Assembly: GCA_027943335.1 (NCBI GenBank)
Contig: BSBK01003559.1
Span: 62,001-126,000 of the forward strand
Length of the DNA: 64,000 bases
Source of the DNA: Chamaecyparis obtusa
Taxonomy: Eukaryota; Streptophyta; Pinopsida; Cupressales; Cupressaceae
Direction of reading: 5' to 3'
Shown here piece by piece: positions 1 to 11,200 of the stretch. The notes beneath the pieces were generated by a model. That model did no database searches, was not told the origin of the DNA, and saw only the letters and a program-made list of their open reading frames with translations. How positions within the stretch are numbered: the first letter of the stretch is position 1; every line of letters starts with the position of its first letter. Both the position numbers and the translations under genes were made by a program.

Positions 1-300
1 GTGTTGGAGCTTTTCTTGAGCTTTAAGCCTCTACCAACATGATCCTTTGCTTCTTCAATTCTTTCCTCAAAGATGCATTCTCTTCTTCAAGTTTGGAGCA
101 TTCAACTAATTTATCATTGAGTTTAGTATTCAATCAGTCTAAAATCCTTTTTCCTTCCTCAACTTGGACTTTCATATTGGTAATTGTTACTTCTACCTCT
201 TTGAATGTGAGCTTAAGCTCTATGTTTTATTTGCTTGGTGCATCTAGATCTTCTAGTGTAGATATAAGTTCTCCTTCCGGTTGATGTGAGTTTTGTGACC
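1..300 (-). pseudogene. Coiled-coil gag-like retroelement fragment
   Basis: On the minus strand the sequence reads as a heptad-rich Glu/Lys/Leu segment (for example KLEEENASLRKELKK) broken by stops. It resembles the coiled coil found after gag in many plant retroelements. The + strand ORF here is its antisense shadow. Assignment to gag is an inference; another coiled-coil source is possible. Confidence 0.3.
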
Positions 301-2480
301 ACTCCAACATGCAAGATGAAATACTTAGTATTCCAAGATGAAATACCAAATATCAAATCCTCTCTTGATCAAGGAAACTTCAAATGCTAAACAATGTAGG
401 ATATTGTGTGATCGAGTGAAGTGAGCCCGATGTTTACATTGCATACTTGTGACTTTTTACTGGACACAACTTAGCTTTTATGATGTGGTTTGTTGGTAAC
501 CACATTGGGACTTACACTAATCATTCAATGGGCAATCTATCAAGTTTGTAAATGTGAATGACTTGACAATGTATACTCTTCAACTACTTCTAACAAAAAA
601 AAATGTAAAAGGGAATTAGGTTTAGGAATCTAATCTAACTCTATTAATGCAAGAAATTATTAATGGTGAGGTGAAACTAAACCAATCCTTGCTTCATCAA
701 ACCAACTACACAAAATAGGGTGCAATCTTCTAAGGATGCATGGATGATTTTCATATTGCTAACATTCATTCAAATACCCAAATCTAGCACAATCCAAATT
801 AACATTCCAAATTGAAGTTAAATGCTTGCAATGAGTTTAGACCAACCTTATACTACTACTTGTAACCAACAAGTACCAAAAGGTATAAACGTAAGTTTCA
901 CCATAATTCACCAATCAACAATATCTTCCATTCATCTACTTAAATACTTCTACTCAACATAAACAAATCCTATTCTAAGTGAGAAAATGTAGAAACCATG
1001 CAATACTCCAAAATAACACAAGTAATCCACCATGATAATAACAATGAAGTTGCAATTACTTTGGCAACATTATAGCAACACTTTCACAAAGTCTCCTCTT
1101 ACAAATGATTTGAGTTAGCCTTTTATAGAGGCTCAAGTACAATTAATGGCCTGGATCAATTTGGAATCAATGGCTAAGATTATACCAACACAACCCTAAT
1201 GTAACTACCACCTACAAGCACTAAATGCCAACCAATTACAATTAGGCTCCAATCTACGTGCCAATAAAAAGATTACATTGCTTTTGTATGCTTATCCCCT
1301 TGAGGGCCAATAAGAAAATTCATTGTCATAAAGCATTAAATGCAATCATTATGTACACTTGGAACAACTTGATTGGTGGAGATGAAGGTATACTGACTTG
1401 ACATGTTTATCTTGTTTGAACTCCACCTTTCCATCTCCAAAATTTGGAAATCTTCTTATTGAAATGTTCTTGAAATTGCTTGTACTTGGAATAGTTTCTT
1501 AGCTTGATGTCTTGGCCTTGATTTTTCTTTATGACTTGAACTTGTAGATCTTCATGTTTCCTTGCACTGCCTTTCTCTTTAAACACTATTTGCGTCTTGT
1601 TTCTCTCATTCCATGATATCTGTATATTAGCAATTTGATCCTCATCCTTGGTTGAGGTTTCCAACAAATTTGGATATACAACATTGATCATCATGATGGT
1701 GTCATCTTACAATCATCTTCTTTTATATTGCCATGATTTCTCCCATTTGTCATCTTGATTTCCAACTTTGAATTGATCACGGGCTTGACTTTGAATGACT
1801 TGCAACTTCCTTTTTGATGTTCTGATGCTCATGAAGTGTCCAGCTCTATGTTGATGTTGAAGCAGCTTCAAGCACCTTCCTGCATTTCCTTGCAAAACAA
1901 GAGAAAGCCTTGTGTTAAAGTAAATTCATTGTAAAAGGATATATCTTAATCAGCATTTCGAAAGAAATCAACTTACGGAAATTCTTACACATAATTCACA
2001 ATCTTTCACAATCTTTCAATCTCATGCATCTTATGGAATTAGTTTCTAATTTCTAATCTGAATTATAATTTAAATCGCAACATTTGTTTTCTCTTCGAAC
2101 ATTCTAAGCAAACCATTTGATTTCAAGATTTAATCATTGCAAACTGGATTGTAATCCGTGCTTGATCCACATTCTGAAGGAGTTCTGAGTTCCCCAAAAA
2201 GTTTATGTTCTGATTTATTTCTTTGTCTGATTTCGCCCCTCTATGATCTGCTCTACGTTGTTGTTTTGGATCGAATTGGTGTTTGTTTAGAATGGAGGCT
2301 TTATCTTTCTTTATAGGCGTTTGAGATCCACAAGACACATTTCTTGTCATGGCCAACCTGATCAAGGATTATATATTAAAGTGCATTTTAATTGATCTGT
2401 TTTCACTCCATCAAGGTCGACTTGTTTGTTCATATGCAAGTTTTGAAATCATTTTAATGAAAAGCTGGAATAGCTTAAGG
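301..2480. other. Intergenic DNA without a recognisable gene
   Basis: The region holds only short ORFs (60-95 codons) on both strands, none with a recognisable motif. Composition and context suggest retroelement untranslated or LTR sequence, but no ends could be fixed. Confidence 0.4.
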
Positions 2481-2485
2481 CTTGG

Positions 2486-3530
2486 AAATTATCCTAAGTC
2501 AAGGTTGGAATCCGACCTTGACTTAGGAATTTTGTTCCAAGTCAAGGTCACGATCCGACCATGGCGCGGAATTCTATGTTGATTCAAATTTCCCTTTGTT
2601 TTGAAGACCTTCCCAAACAGATTGCCATTTTGTCAATTTGAATTCTCCCCTTTGCTTCCTCATTAATAACACATTGTATTTCATATTGTTACAAGTCTTT
2701 AAGTCATATCATCATAATGTTTCAAATCCCTCTCACGCCCTAAGGCAAAGATCACAAGCTTGTTGGAAATTTTCTGAAGTCCAAGTCGGATTCCAACTTG
2801 ACTTAGGAATTATTTTAAAGGTCAAGCTCGAGATCCAACCATGGCTTGGGATTCCTCACATAACCTTGGGGACTTGGATTCTCTCCTTAAATCGTGGATT
2901 CTCTCCTTGGTGGTTTGAATTCTCTCCTTGATTTCATCTTAATCAATCACAAGCTATGTTTTATCTTCTAGGTTTGGTTTCACCTTTTAGATTTCAAATA
3001 ATATTTCAAAGCTTTTTCATGTTGCAATCCTTTACGATCAAACCAAATTTCTGTTGAAGTGCATTGGACTTTACTCAAAAGTTTAAGGGGCTCATCTATG
3101 TTTTGGAACTTTTCTCACATCACTAGGAAAAGATTGTAGGACATCCAAGGAAAGATTTCCAAGGCATGGTCAAATTCCAACTAGGCCTTGAAATTTTGTT
3201 CCAAGATAAGGTCGGATTCTAACAAGGCTTTGGAACTCTTTCTTAAGGTGGTTCAAACTTTCACTAAGTCTCTTAAAACTCCAATTCTAATTGTATTTTG
3301 TTCTTCACTCAAATCCTAGCCATATTGATTCTTATTTGTCTTGCCTAATCTACTTAAGATCCAACTCCATTGCTTGTTCAATTCTACTTCAAGATTTGAT
3401 TTGTGCTCACGAGCCCAAATTTCCTCCTCGTCTCATAATGCCATCAAGCATGCTAGGTAGAAATGATGATCATCTTGGAATTTTGTTCCAAGTCCAGGTC
3501 AAATTATGACCTGCTCTTGGAATTCTCAAA
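2486..3530. repeat. Diverged repeat family with a palindromic core
   Basis: A motif of the form AAGTCAAGGTTGGAATCCGA followed by CCTTGACTTAGGAATT recurs near 2500, 2780, 3160 and 3460, each followed by a version of TTTTGTTCCAAGTCAAGGTC. The core is self-complementary. Copies are spaced about 280-390 bp apart and have drifted considerably. No coding potential is evident. Confidence 0.5.
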
Positions 3531-3994
3531 AAGTTGTATGAGTATTGCGTAAAAGTTGTCATGTTGTCAATGTGGAATGACAACAACAATTAGCCATTCA
3601 TGAGGTATTCTCACAAATTTGTAAATAATAGTTTGGTCAAGGCTTTGAAACTTTGCTAGTGCAAGGAAATATCATTTGAAGGGAATCTAAGATTTTCGCT
3701 AAGTGTTTGACCTTATCTTGACAACCTCACTTACCTCATGGTTTGAACTTGAGACTTTGAAACCTCTACCATCCATCAACCTTGAGACTTTGAAACCACT
3801 ACAAAACCTAAACTAAACGAACTAACTACCCTATTGCAAAGCAAAAAATAGGGGTCCCACAACACTTTCATGTCAACCTCACAATCTTTTTCAGGGAATT
3901 CTATCATGATTTTATCATCTTCAAGAGGATTAGGTAGTGCATTAGACCCTATTTACTTCATTCCAAGATCTACCTTAGCTATTAGTCTTGTTTA
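3531..3994. other. Non-coding DNA, possible 5' untranslated/gag edge of a Copia element
   Basis: There is no ORF of note. The sequence lies on the internal side of the candidate LTR, and minus-strand reading shows acidic gag-like codons with stops. Nothing firm is visible. Confidence 0.25.
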
Positions 3995-4018
3995 AAAGAA
4001 TCTTGCTTTGATGCTAAT
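3995..4018 (-). other. Degenerate primer-binding site next to LTR
   Basis: On the minus strand, just after the LTR terminus TTCAACA, the sequence reads TTAGCATCAAAGCAAG. This is close to the initiator-Met PBS usual in plant Copia elements (TGGTATCAGAGC). It suggests the internal region once extended left of 4019. Confidence 0.35.
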
Positions 4019-5752
4019 TGTTGAACACAACAAGATACTTAGAGGGGGGGGCTCAGAATCTTAGTAAAACTCTAAAACTTTTTAACATGCCTTAAGTTAA
4101 AACCTTGGTTCATATATTTGCAATAATATAAAATTAAAAGAATAAAGCATTCCACACTATTGCACTAGAGAACACCAAATTTACATGGAAAACCCAACAA
4201 GTGAACAACTTTGTTTTAGAGAAAAATCCAAAGAAGCAACAACTCTTTATTGTATGGTTACAATATTTTCACAAGAGATTGCAATCTTATAAAATATTTG
4301 ATGAGAACGAAGACATATAATCATGGCAATGCACCTCTTCTCTACTCTATCATCTATATAATTAGCTTGATCCTTTCATCATTCACATACAACGCAAATA
4401 CAAACGTGTAACTACTTTATTCTTCTATTTATATCGTTTGCAACCTCTCAAAGCATCAAGTAAGTCAGCTCCAACATAGTATATAAGTAAAAACATTAAA
4501 CACTTTACCAATTAGCTTCAAACACATATGCAATGAAAGATATCATGCCGCAGACCAACACAAATTTCAACAGGGCCCAAAAATCTCCCAAAACATTCTC
4601 CTAAACTGGTGTAAACAATCAAGAACATGACACAAGAAAGAGAGCATGTCTTGTTGGCCCAATAACAACAAATTACTATAAGTAATCACTTCGGTCATCT
4701 TGTGCCACCAATGAGAGGCACATATCAACATGTCGATCAAGATGTGAAATTTTTTTATCATTGTAAGGTTTTTCTACAATATTTGATTGTTATAGTCTAG
4801 CGCAAATATGGAAACCACTTAAACATGAGAAATAGAGCATACTGTATAATAATAACAAGTTGAAAACTAAACTTGCAAAATGTCAAATCATTTGAAACTT
4901 GAATAGAATATACCTTAGACCTTTATGATCATGTCCTCAAAACCTCTTGACCATGTTCAATATGATGGAAAGCAGAGCATTTTGGCTTGTCTTCATTAAG
5001 AACCTTTACTCTGTCTTGGCATAGTCTAGTAATTAGTCATCTTGAACATTCTTTTCAAAAGAGGATGTGGCATGAAATTTTGAATATAGTACCTTGTTAG
5101 CTCGACAATTTTAACTTCTGAATTGCAACAGAATCTCTTGCTATGAATAGAAATGCAAACTAGATTTCAATAACTCTATCTAAGAAGATAAACTTTTATA
5201 CCTTAGACAATTTGAGTCGTTATGCATTTTTCTTTATGACCCAAGTGAAGTCTAAGACTCAAACGCACAACTAAAATTCCCTAACATCGATATGCATTTT
5301 TCTTTATGACCCAAATGAAGTCTGAGACTCAAACGCACAACTAAAATTCTCTAACATCGTTATGCATTTTTCTTTATGACCCAAGTGAAGTCTGAGACTC
5401 AAACACACAACTAAAATTCCCTAACATCTTGGAACATTCAAAAGCCAAACTACATGGTTGCATAACTCAAGACACTCATGGCTGAATAAGCTCAACATGA
5501 ACTTTAGATACTAAGGTGCAACTAATACTCACTACGCTTCCAAATTGTTTCATTGTCTTTGTTCCATGGGTGACATCTATGATAATGTGTTAATTGGCAA
5601 CACATGCATTACACTTTTGGATTATTTTACTGTCATTGTTTCATAGTTGACGTCAATGATAACATGCTAACGATACATCTACATCTGCAACAATCCACCT
5701 CTTTGTCATGCAGGTGTCTTATGAGTCGACATCAATGACAACATACTGCAAC
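4019..5752 (-). mobile_element. Candidate Copia LTR
   Basis: The minus-strand end reads GTGTTCAACA (ending at 4019), preceded by the C-rich stretch complementary to AGAGGGGGGG, a pattern common at plant Copia LTR/R junctions. At the right side the motif TGTTGCA occurs at 5692 and about 5752, so the 5' edge is uncertain. The right part holds three diverged copies of a sequence like GTCATTGATGTC, plausible U3 repeats. Internal 70-bp tandem repeats are listed separately. Confidence 0.4.
5221..5428. repeat. Tandem repeat, three 70-bp units
   Basis: Units begin with TATGCATTTTTCTTTATGAC at 5221, 5291 and 5361 and differ by only a few substitutions. They lie inside the candidate LTR. Confidence 0.9.
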
Positions 5753-5769
5753 ATGTAGTGTTCTATTTG

Positions 5770-6850
5770 TCATATAAATATCCTCCTCCAAATCACCATG
5801 TAGAAAATCAATTTTCACATTCATTTTCTCAACTTTTAAATCATAAGCAACATCAATAGAAAGAAAATCTAATGGATGTCATTTTTGCAAAACCAGAAAA
5901 TATCTCACCATAATCAACACCCTCAACAACCAACATCTCTTAATACTTCAATCTAAATGATTTTTTTTTCTTGAACCCCCAATTGCAACTAATAGGTTTC
6001 CGTCCTTTAGGATATGGTACTAGATCCCATGTATCATTCTTTTTCAATGCTATCATTTTTTCATTTATAAAAAAAATCTAGAATGCTACATCATTCACAC
6101 CTAATGCCCCTTCTACGAATATAAGTTCATCCATGCTAGTAGTCAAAGAAAATAATACATCTCCAATTATCAAGTGAATAACTTTCAAGCGGTTGTATAT
6201 GCCTTATAGACCTTCGAACAAGTGGAGTTCTTTTGAAGATCTAGAGCTAGATGACCTCTTCTCAATTTTTTTGATCTAGGGGCCTTGATTAAGCTTTGTT
6301 AGGTGTAAAAGGAAGTTGACTCACATCTTCTTGTTTAGTTTGTCATGGCTACAATGTAACAAAAGACGGCTTAATTTCTCTTAAAAACAAAATCTACTCT
6401 TTATTACCTTTTGTGCAATAGGATCCCAAATCTTGTATCCTTTCATACCATAAGTATTACCCAATGAAGATACATTTCACAACCTTGTTCTCCATCTTTG
6501 TTCACTTCTTCTTTAAGCACATATGCATATGCCTCATAACTAAAAAATCCAAGATGTCTCACCACACCTCCATTGATATTTTATCAACAAGACTTGATGT
6601 AGGAGACTTATTGATCATGTAGCAAGCAATGGAAACAATTTCAACCCAAAACTTTTGTTCAAGACTAACAACACTCAATATACTACCAACCATCTCCATT
6701 AGTGTCCTATCCATTTTTTTGCAACTCCATTCTTTTGCAAAGAATATGGACTTGTCTTTTGTCTATCAAAACCACAATCTTTATGAATCTATCAAAAATC
6801 ATTAGGTAAAAATTTGCCTCACTTATTAGTCATAAAAAAATTATTTTTAT
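5770..6850 (-). pseudogene. Copia pol relic (integrase to early RT)
   Basis: Minus-strand reading in shifting frames shows integrase-like RQKTSPYSLQKNGV and a FWVE/SPTSSLVDK block (about 6560-6780). A DTWDLVPYPKGRKPI block follows (about 5990-6060), then FSGFAKMTSIRFLLS and DFLHGDLEEDIYM of RT (about 5790-5930). Numerous stops and frameshifts are present. The rest of RT and RNase H are missing, and the sequence passes directly into LTR-like repeats. Confidence 0.7.
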
Positions 6851-8119
6851 TTCCAATCTATAATTAAACCATTTCTTTAAATTCCTTAAAATCAACTAAA
6901 AAGTTCAAATTACCCCTATAAAATATACCCATGTCTTACTAGTCACCAATAAATAAAATATAATATATTAATTCTTCAATAGAATTATCACCTATAGGAC
7001 CAAACACATTAGAATCAATGTGATCCAACACACCACAAGATTTATGGAAACTCAAATAAAATTGAATTTGATTTTGTTTTCTATTAATTCAATAGTTAGA
7101 AAGATCAAAACCAAAATTACAATTAGTCAAACCTTCAATAAGGTTTATAATACATAGAAGCCTATAATGATGTGATCAACCTAATTACTAACAATTTTCA
7201 GTTTATAGTACCTATGACAAAGTTGGCAGTTAATTTAAAGTATATGTAATAGAACAAAGATGTTATTGGTGTTTTCCATAATATACATAACAAATGTTAA
7301 CAATTTAGTTACAGAGCATATAAATGGAAGCCTATTATGATATATCAACCTAGTCACTAAAGATTTTCAGTTTATAGTACCTATGACATACTTAACGTGC
7401 CTTCCAGCAATTCGTATGTTGAGCTCTCCTTGTTAATCTTTCAATTTAAATAGCCAATGTGGTTGAATCTATGTCATGAAAATACCCTCTATGTAATTGC
7501 AGTACAATGTGTGCAAATTTTTTAAAAAAACGTATCTAGTTAACTCCCTTCACATTGAGCAAAAAGTGTATCTAGCAATATGTTGTGACATTATTCTCAA
7601 TAATAACAAGATTATAGTGTCATTGTCAATAGAGCTGCATAAATCTCACTTTCTTTGATCTCATGTTGCCGTGTTGCTTTTAAATCACCATCACTGTCTA
7701 TATTTTGAAAAAAATCAAGACTAAGCACACTATGTACTTGAAACCATTTTTTGTTTGACTTCTACTTTATGGAGCACAAAATTTATCGCCCTCCGTGCTT
7801 TCACTATTATGTTAAACAAAAAGAAAACTTCAGTTTCTAGAGTTACAACCACTGCAATTTTTTGGAGTGATTTTACAAAAATATTTATTAGGGGAATTTT
7901 ATTACACATTATTCTAATGACAAGGGCATAAAAATTATTAAAGCAGAACCTGTTGTAGAAATATATAAGGCCAAGTACAATTACAAACTCTCTAAAATGA
8001 TGCATAAAATGCATTTTCTAGTGAAGTTATACCGACCTTCAAACTTTATATATTAAAGTTTAAAAACTTGCACATTTTCAGCAATGGCAGTAAGGAAATC
8101 ATATAAGAAACAACACAAA
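6851..8119. other. Intergenic DNA downstream of ACX4
   Basis: AT-rich sequence with no recognisable coding motif. A minus-strand 94-codon ORF (7730-8014) is hydrophobic and has no family match I recognise. The ACX4 3' UTR must lie just below 8120, but its end cannot be set by eye. Confidence 0.4.
7157..7388. repeat. Direct repeat, about 63 bp, two copies 170 bp apart
   Basis: Copies at about 7157-7219 and 7327-7388 share GAAGCCTATAATGAT-like and TTTTCAGTTTATAGTACCTA segments with several substitutions. Confidence 0.65.
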
Positions 8120-8257
8120 TTATAGCTTTGCCCTTATTCCTCTGCTAACAGCTGGTGCTTTAAAGCTTGCAGTTCCAGTAACTTCACGCCCTGTTACCAA
8201 TGCATTGATATCATATGTTCCTTCATATGAGTATATAGGCTCCAAATCACAAAATGC
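8120..8257 (-). CDS. ACX4: ACX4 exon 12 (catalytic Glu, PTS1, stop)
   Basis: Residues 385-429 plus TAA (8122-8120). It carries [18 protein letters not shown], whose Glu (about 396) matches the catalytic base of this acyl-CoA oxidase/glutaryl-CoA dehydrogenase branch. It ends GIRAKL, a C-terminal AKL that fits a PTS1 for import into peroxisomes. No canonical AATAAA is clear just downstream. Confidence 0.95.
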   Translation of the reverse strand, partial: AFCDLEPIYSYEGTYDINALVTGREVTGTASFKAPAVSRGIRAKL

Positions 8258-11200
8258 CTGCACAAACCATACATATTGGAATTAAATGGAAAAAGAATGT
8301 GTACACTTTAACTAACTGCTTCAAAAGTCATACCTTAGCAACTAGAAAATCAGCCAAGATTCCATTGCCACCAAGCAATTCTCGTCCTAATGAAACTGTT
8401 TCCCTTGCACGTAAGGTGTTCCATGCCTATTAAAAATCCAATATGTCACCCATTTGTAAATATCTTAATTTGTGCTTATAGAGAGTTTACAACAGTTTGC
8501 ATTACCTTGGCTAAGCTGGCATGCCCTGGAGTCATTTTCCCACCTTCATACAACTTGCATAGACGCCACCCCATCAAGGCCATTGCCTGAATGTTCCCCA
8601 GCATACGAACAAGTTTTTCTTGGTTGAGTTGGAAAGAACTCAAAGATGCTCCAAATTGCTTACGCTCTTGTAAATACCTGCACAATGAAACAGATACAAA
8701 GGATTGTTCCCAGCAATGTTGTGTGACGCAAAATCAACATTGAATTAAAATAAATCTATACATACCTATGACACATATCATACACACCCATTGCAATTCC
8801 TATGGGCTGCCATGCAACCATTATACGGGATACAGCTAGCACCTGCAACACAATGAAAATTGAATTTCACACTTCAAAAATGAAGCACATCAATGCATGT
8901 GCCATCAATAACGCAAGCATAAAACTATTCTTCTTAATTAAGCAATGAATTCATAGAGGAGGAAACAGAAAAATGCAATTAGATACGTGGTTTAACAAGA
9001 GATGTCTTCTTCAAAAATTCATACAGGACATATCTTTATATGAAGATTTCCTGTAGATTTTCAGAGAAATCATAATGTATTAGGCAACTCTTAGTATACC
9101 TTGTTTGTATCTTGAAAAGAATTGATGCCTGTCAACCTATCCTCATCAGGAACAAAAACTCCCTTCATAAGAATATCACCATTCTGAACAATTCTCAAGC
9201 CAATTTTATTCTCTATCTTTGATACTTTTAATCCAGGAGTTCCTTTCTTAACAATAAACCTGTAAAATTCAATATCTATTAACATATCAATGTTTTGGAA
9301 ACAATTAAAGAGATCTTGAAGAAAAAAAAGGAGTTTGTTATCCATACAATAATGGTATCAGAATCAAGAAGTAGAACCAAATCCACTCCACAAGAACCTA
9401 TGATGAAAATAATGAATCTTCTAGGAGCTAACTAAAAATAAAATGGTGATAGGTAGACAGAAAACGTTTAGTGAGTTAATAAAACATGCAATTGTGGATT
9501 TATGTAGGCCAATATTGTAATCATATAATTATCACAAATATGATAAGCTAAGAAATCAGACAAAAAATCTCTTAAACTAGGTTAATTTTCTCTGCATTCT
9601 AAAATGGATTCAACCATGTTGTCCATCATCTTTATCTGCTTGGGTGATGCATCTTCGTCTGATGTTTATTTGTGATATTGGTAATACATAAAAAATTTAC
9701 TTCTGAGATCTGACACAAATTTGGTTATTTGTGGGCATTAATATAATTTCTTCCTAATGAATCATCATATTGGATTCGATTTACAATGAACCTCTTTCTC
9801 AAATTATCTAAGTTCAGGAATTCTACCAGAATGCTACCATTATACATGATATCATCTTTCTCATTTATTATCTTATTTAAAAACATGATTGATAACAAAA
9901 ATTTTTTAATTTTTTATCCAGTTTCTGCACAGACGCAGTCGTTTTGTGATTATTATAATTTCATAAGAAAATCTTTTTGAAAAGCATTGTTGCTGACAAG
10001 AATACTTAGAAACACCCTGTAATTATGAGAAGAACTGGATTTGAATATTTTTCTGAATACATCCATATTTGGTATCTCAATTATAATAATTCAAAATCTA
10101 CCGTGGTGCATCTATGACAGTAAAGACTTGGGGGTGAAAGCCTTTCAATACTGAAGGCTTCATACAGCGCATCTGCCCAAAGATAATAATACTACGGAGA
10201 AAAGAAACATACAATATGCAAATGTTGTGATTAGATTAGAGATACTCGAGAATCCTTTTCCATAACATCAGTAGCAGCACCAGTATGCAGCCACTAGGTA
10301 AGTACAAGTTACTCCATTGTTTCTCAAATTAAAGAATTCAAATATGGAATAAGATTTTGGTATGAAAGCTATAGGGAAAACTGGCTCTGTTAGGGTTTTT
10401 GTCTTTTGTCTGCGTAATTTGTTTTTCCTCTATTACTTTGTGATGTGTCAAACTGCATTTATTGTGGGATCTTAAGTTTTAAATGGCCCCGGCCAACTTC
10501 AACCCAGCAGTTTTTGCTAATGTTGGCAATTTGGCAGCTACGAACAATGGCCCAACCGAGCAAGCATCCTCATAAATTTGTGCTGAATGTATTTCGTGAG
10601 GTATGCCCTTTGAGGCCCCTGTGGATGTGGTTTTACCCATTCCGGATTTCAATTCTGCATGTCAATGGTTAGAGCAGCAGACTTTTACTGATTATTTTAT
10701 TGGGAGGGTCCCTCCTAAAAGCATGCTCCAAGCTTGGGTTGCCAAGTCATGGGTCTCTCATGGGGTTTGTTTTGACAGGGAAAACCTCACAAATGGGTTT
10801 TTTCTGTTTCGTTTTGCTGAAGTTAGCCATGTTCAGCTATTTTTCAGCACGGCACTTAGTATGTCCAGTCGTCTCTTTTAGTATTTCAGAGTTCAGACTG
10901 TCTAAAGAGTTCTCAATCTTGGATGATAGGCAGCTCCATGTGCATGTCTCGCTTGAATTCCCTGGTCTCCCTTTGCCATGCTGGCACACACTTCCTACCA
11001 TTGCTTCTTCCCTGGGACAGCTTATTTGTGTCCGGGCAGATCGCTTTCACCATGCTCAACCCTAGAAACAGGTCTGTGTTGAAGTGGATTTATCTCAAGA
11101 CCTCAAAGAATCGATCGATATTCAGATTGGCATCCTTTGCCATACTTAGCAGGTGCTCTATTTGAACTTACCAAACACTCGTTTCCAGTTGCCAATCATC

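Noticed and set aside
7730..8014. 94-codon minus-strand ORF downstream of ACX4
   Set aside because: Hydrophobic low-complexity translation of AT-rich DNA, with no family features and no splice continuity with ACX4.
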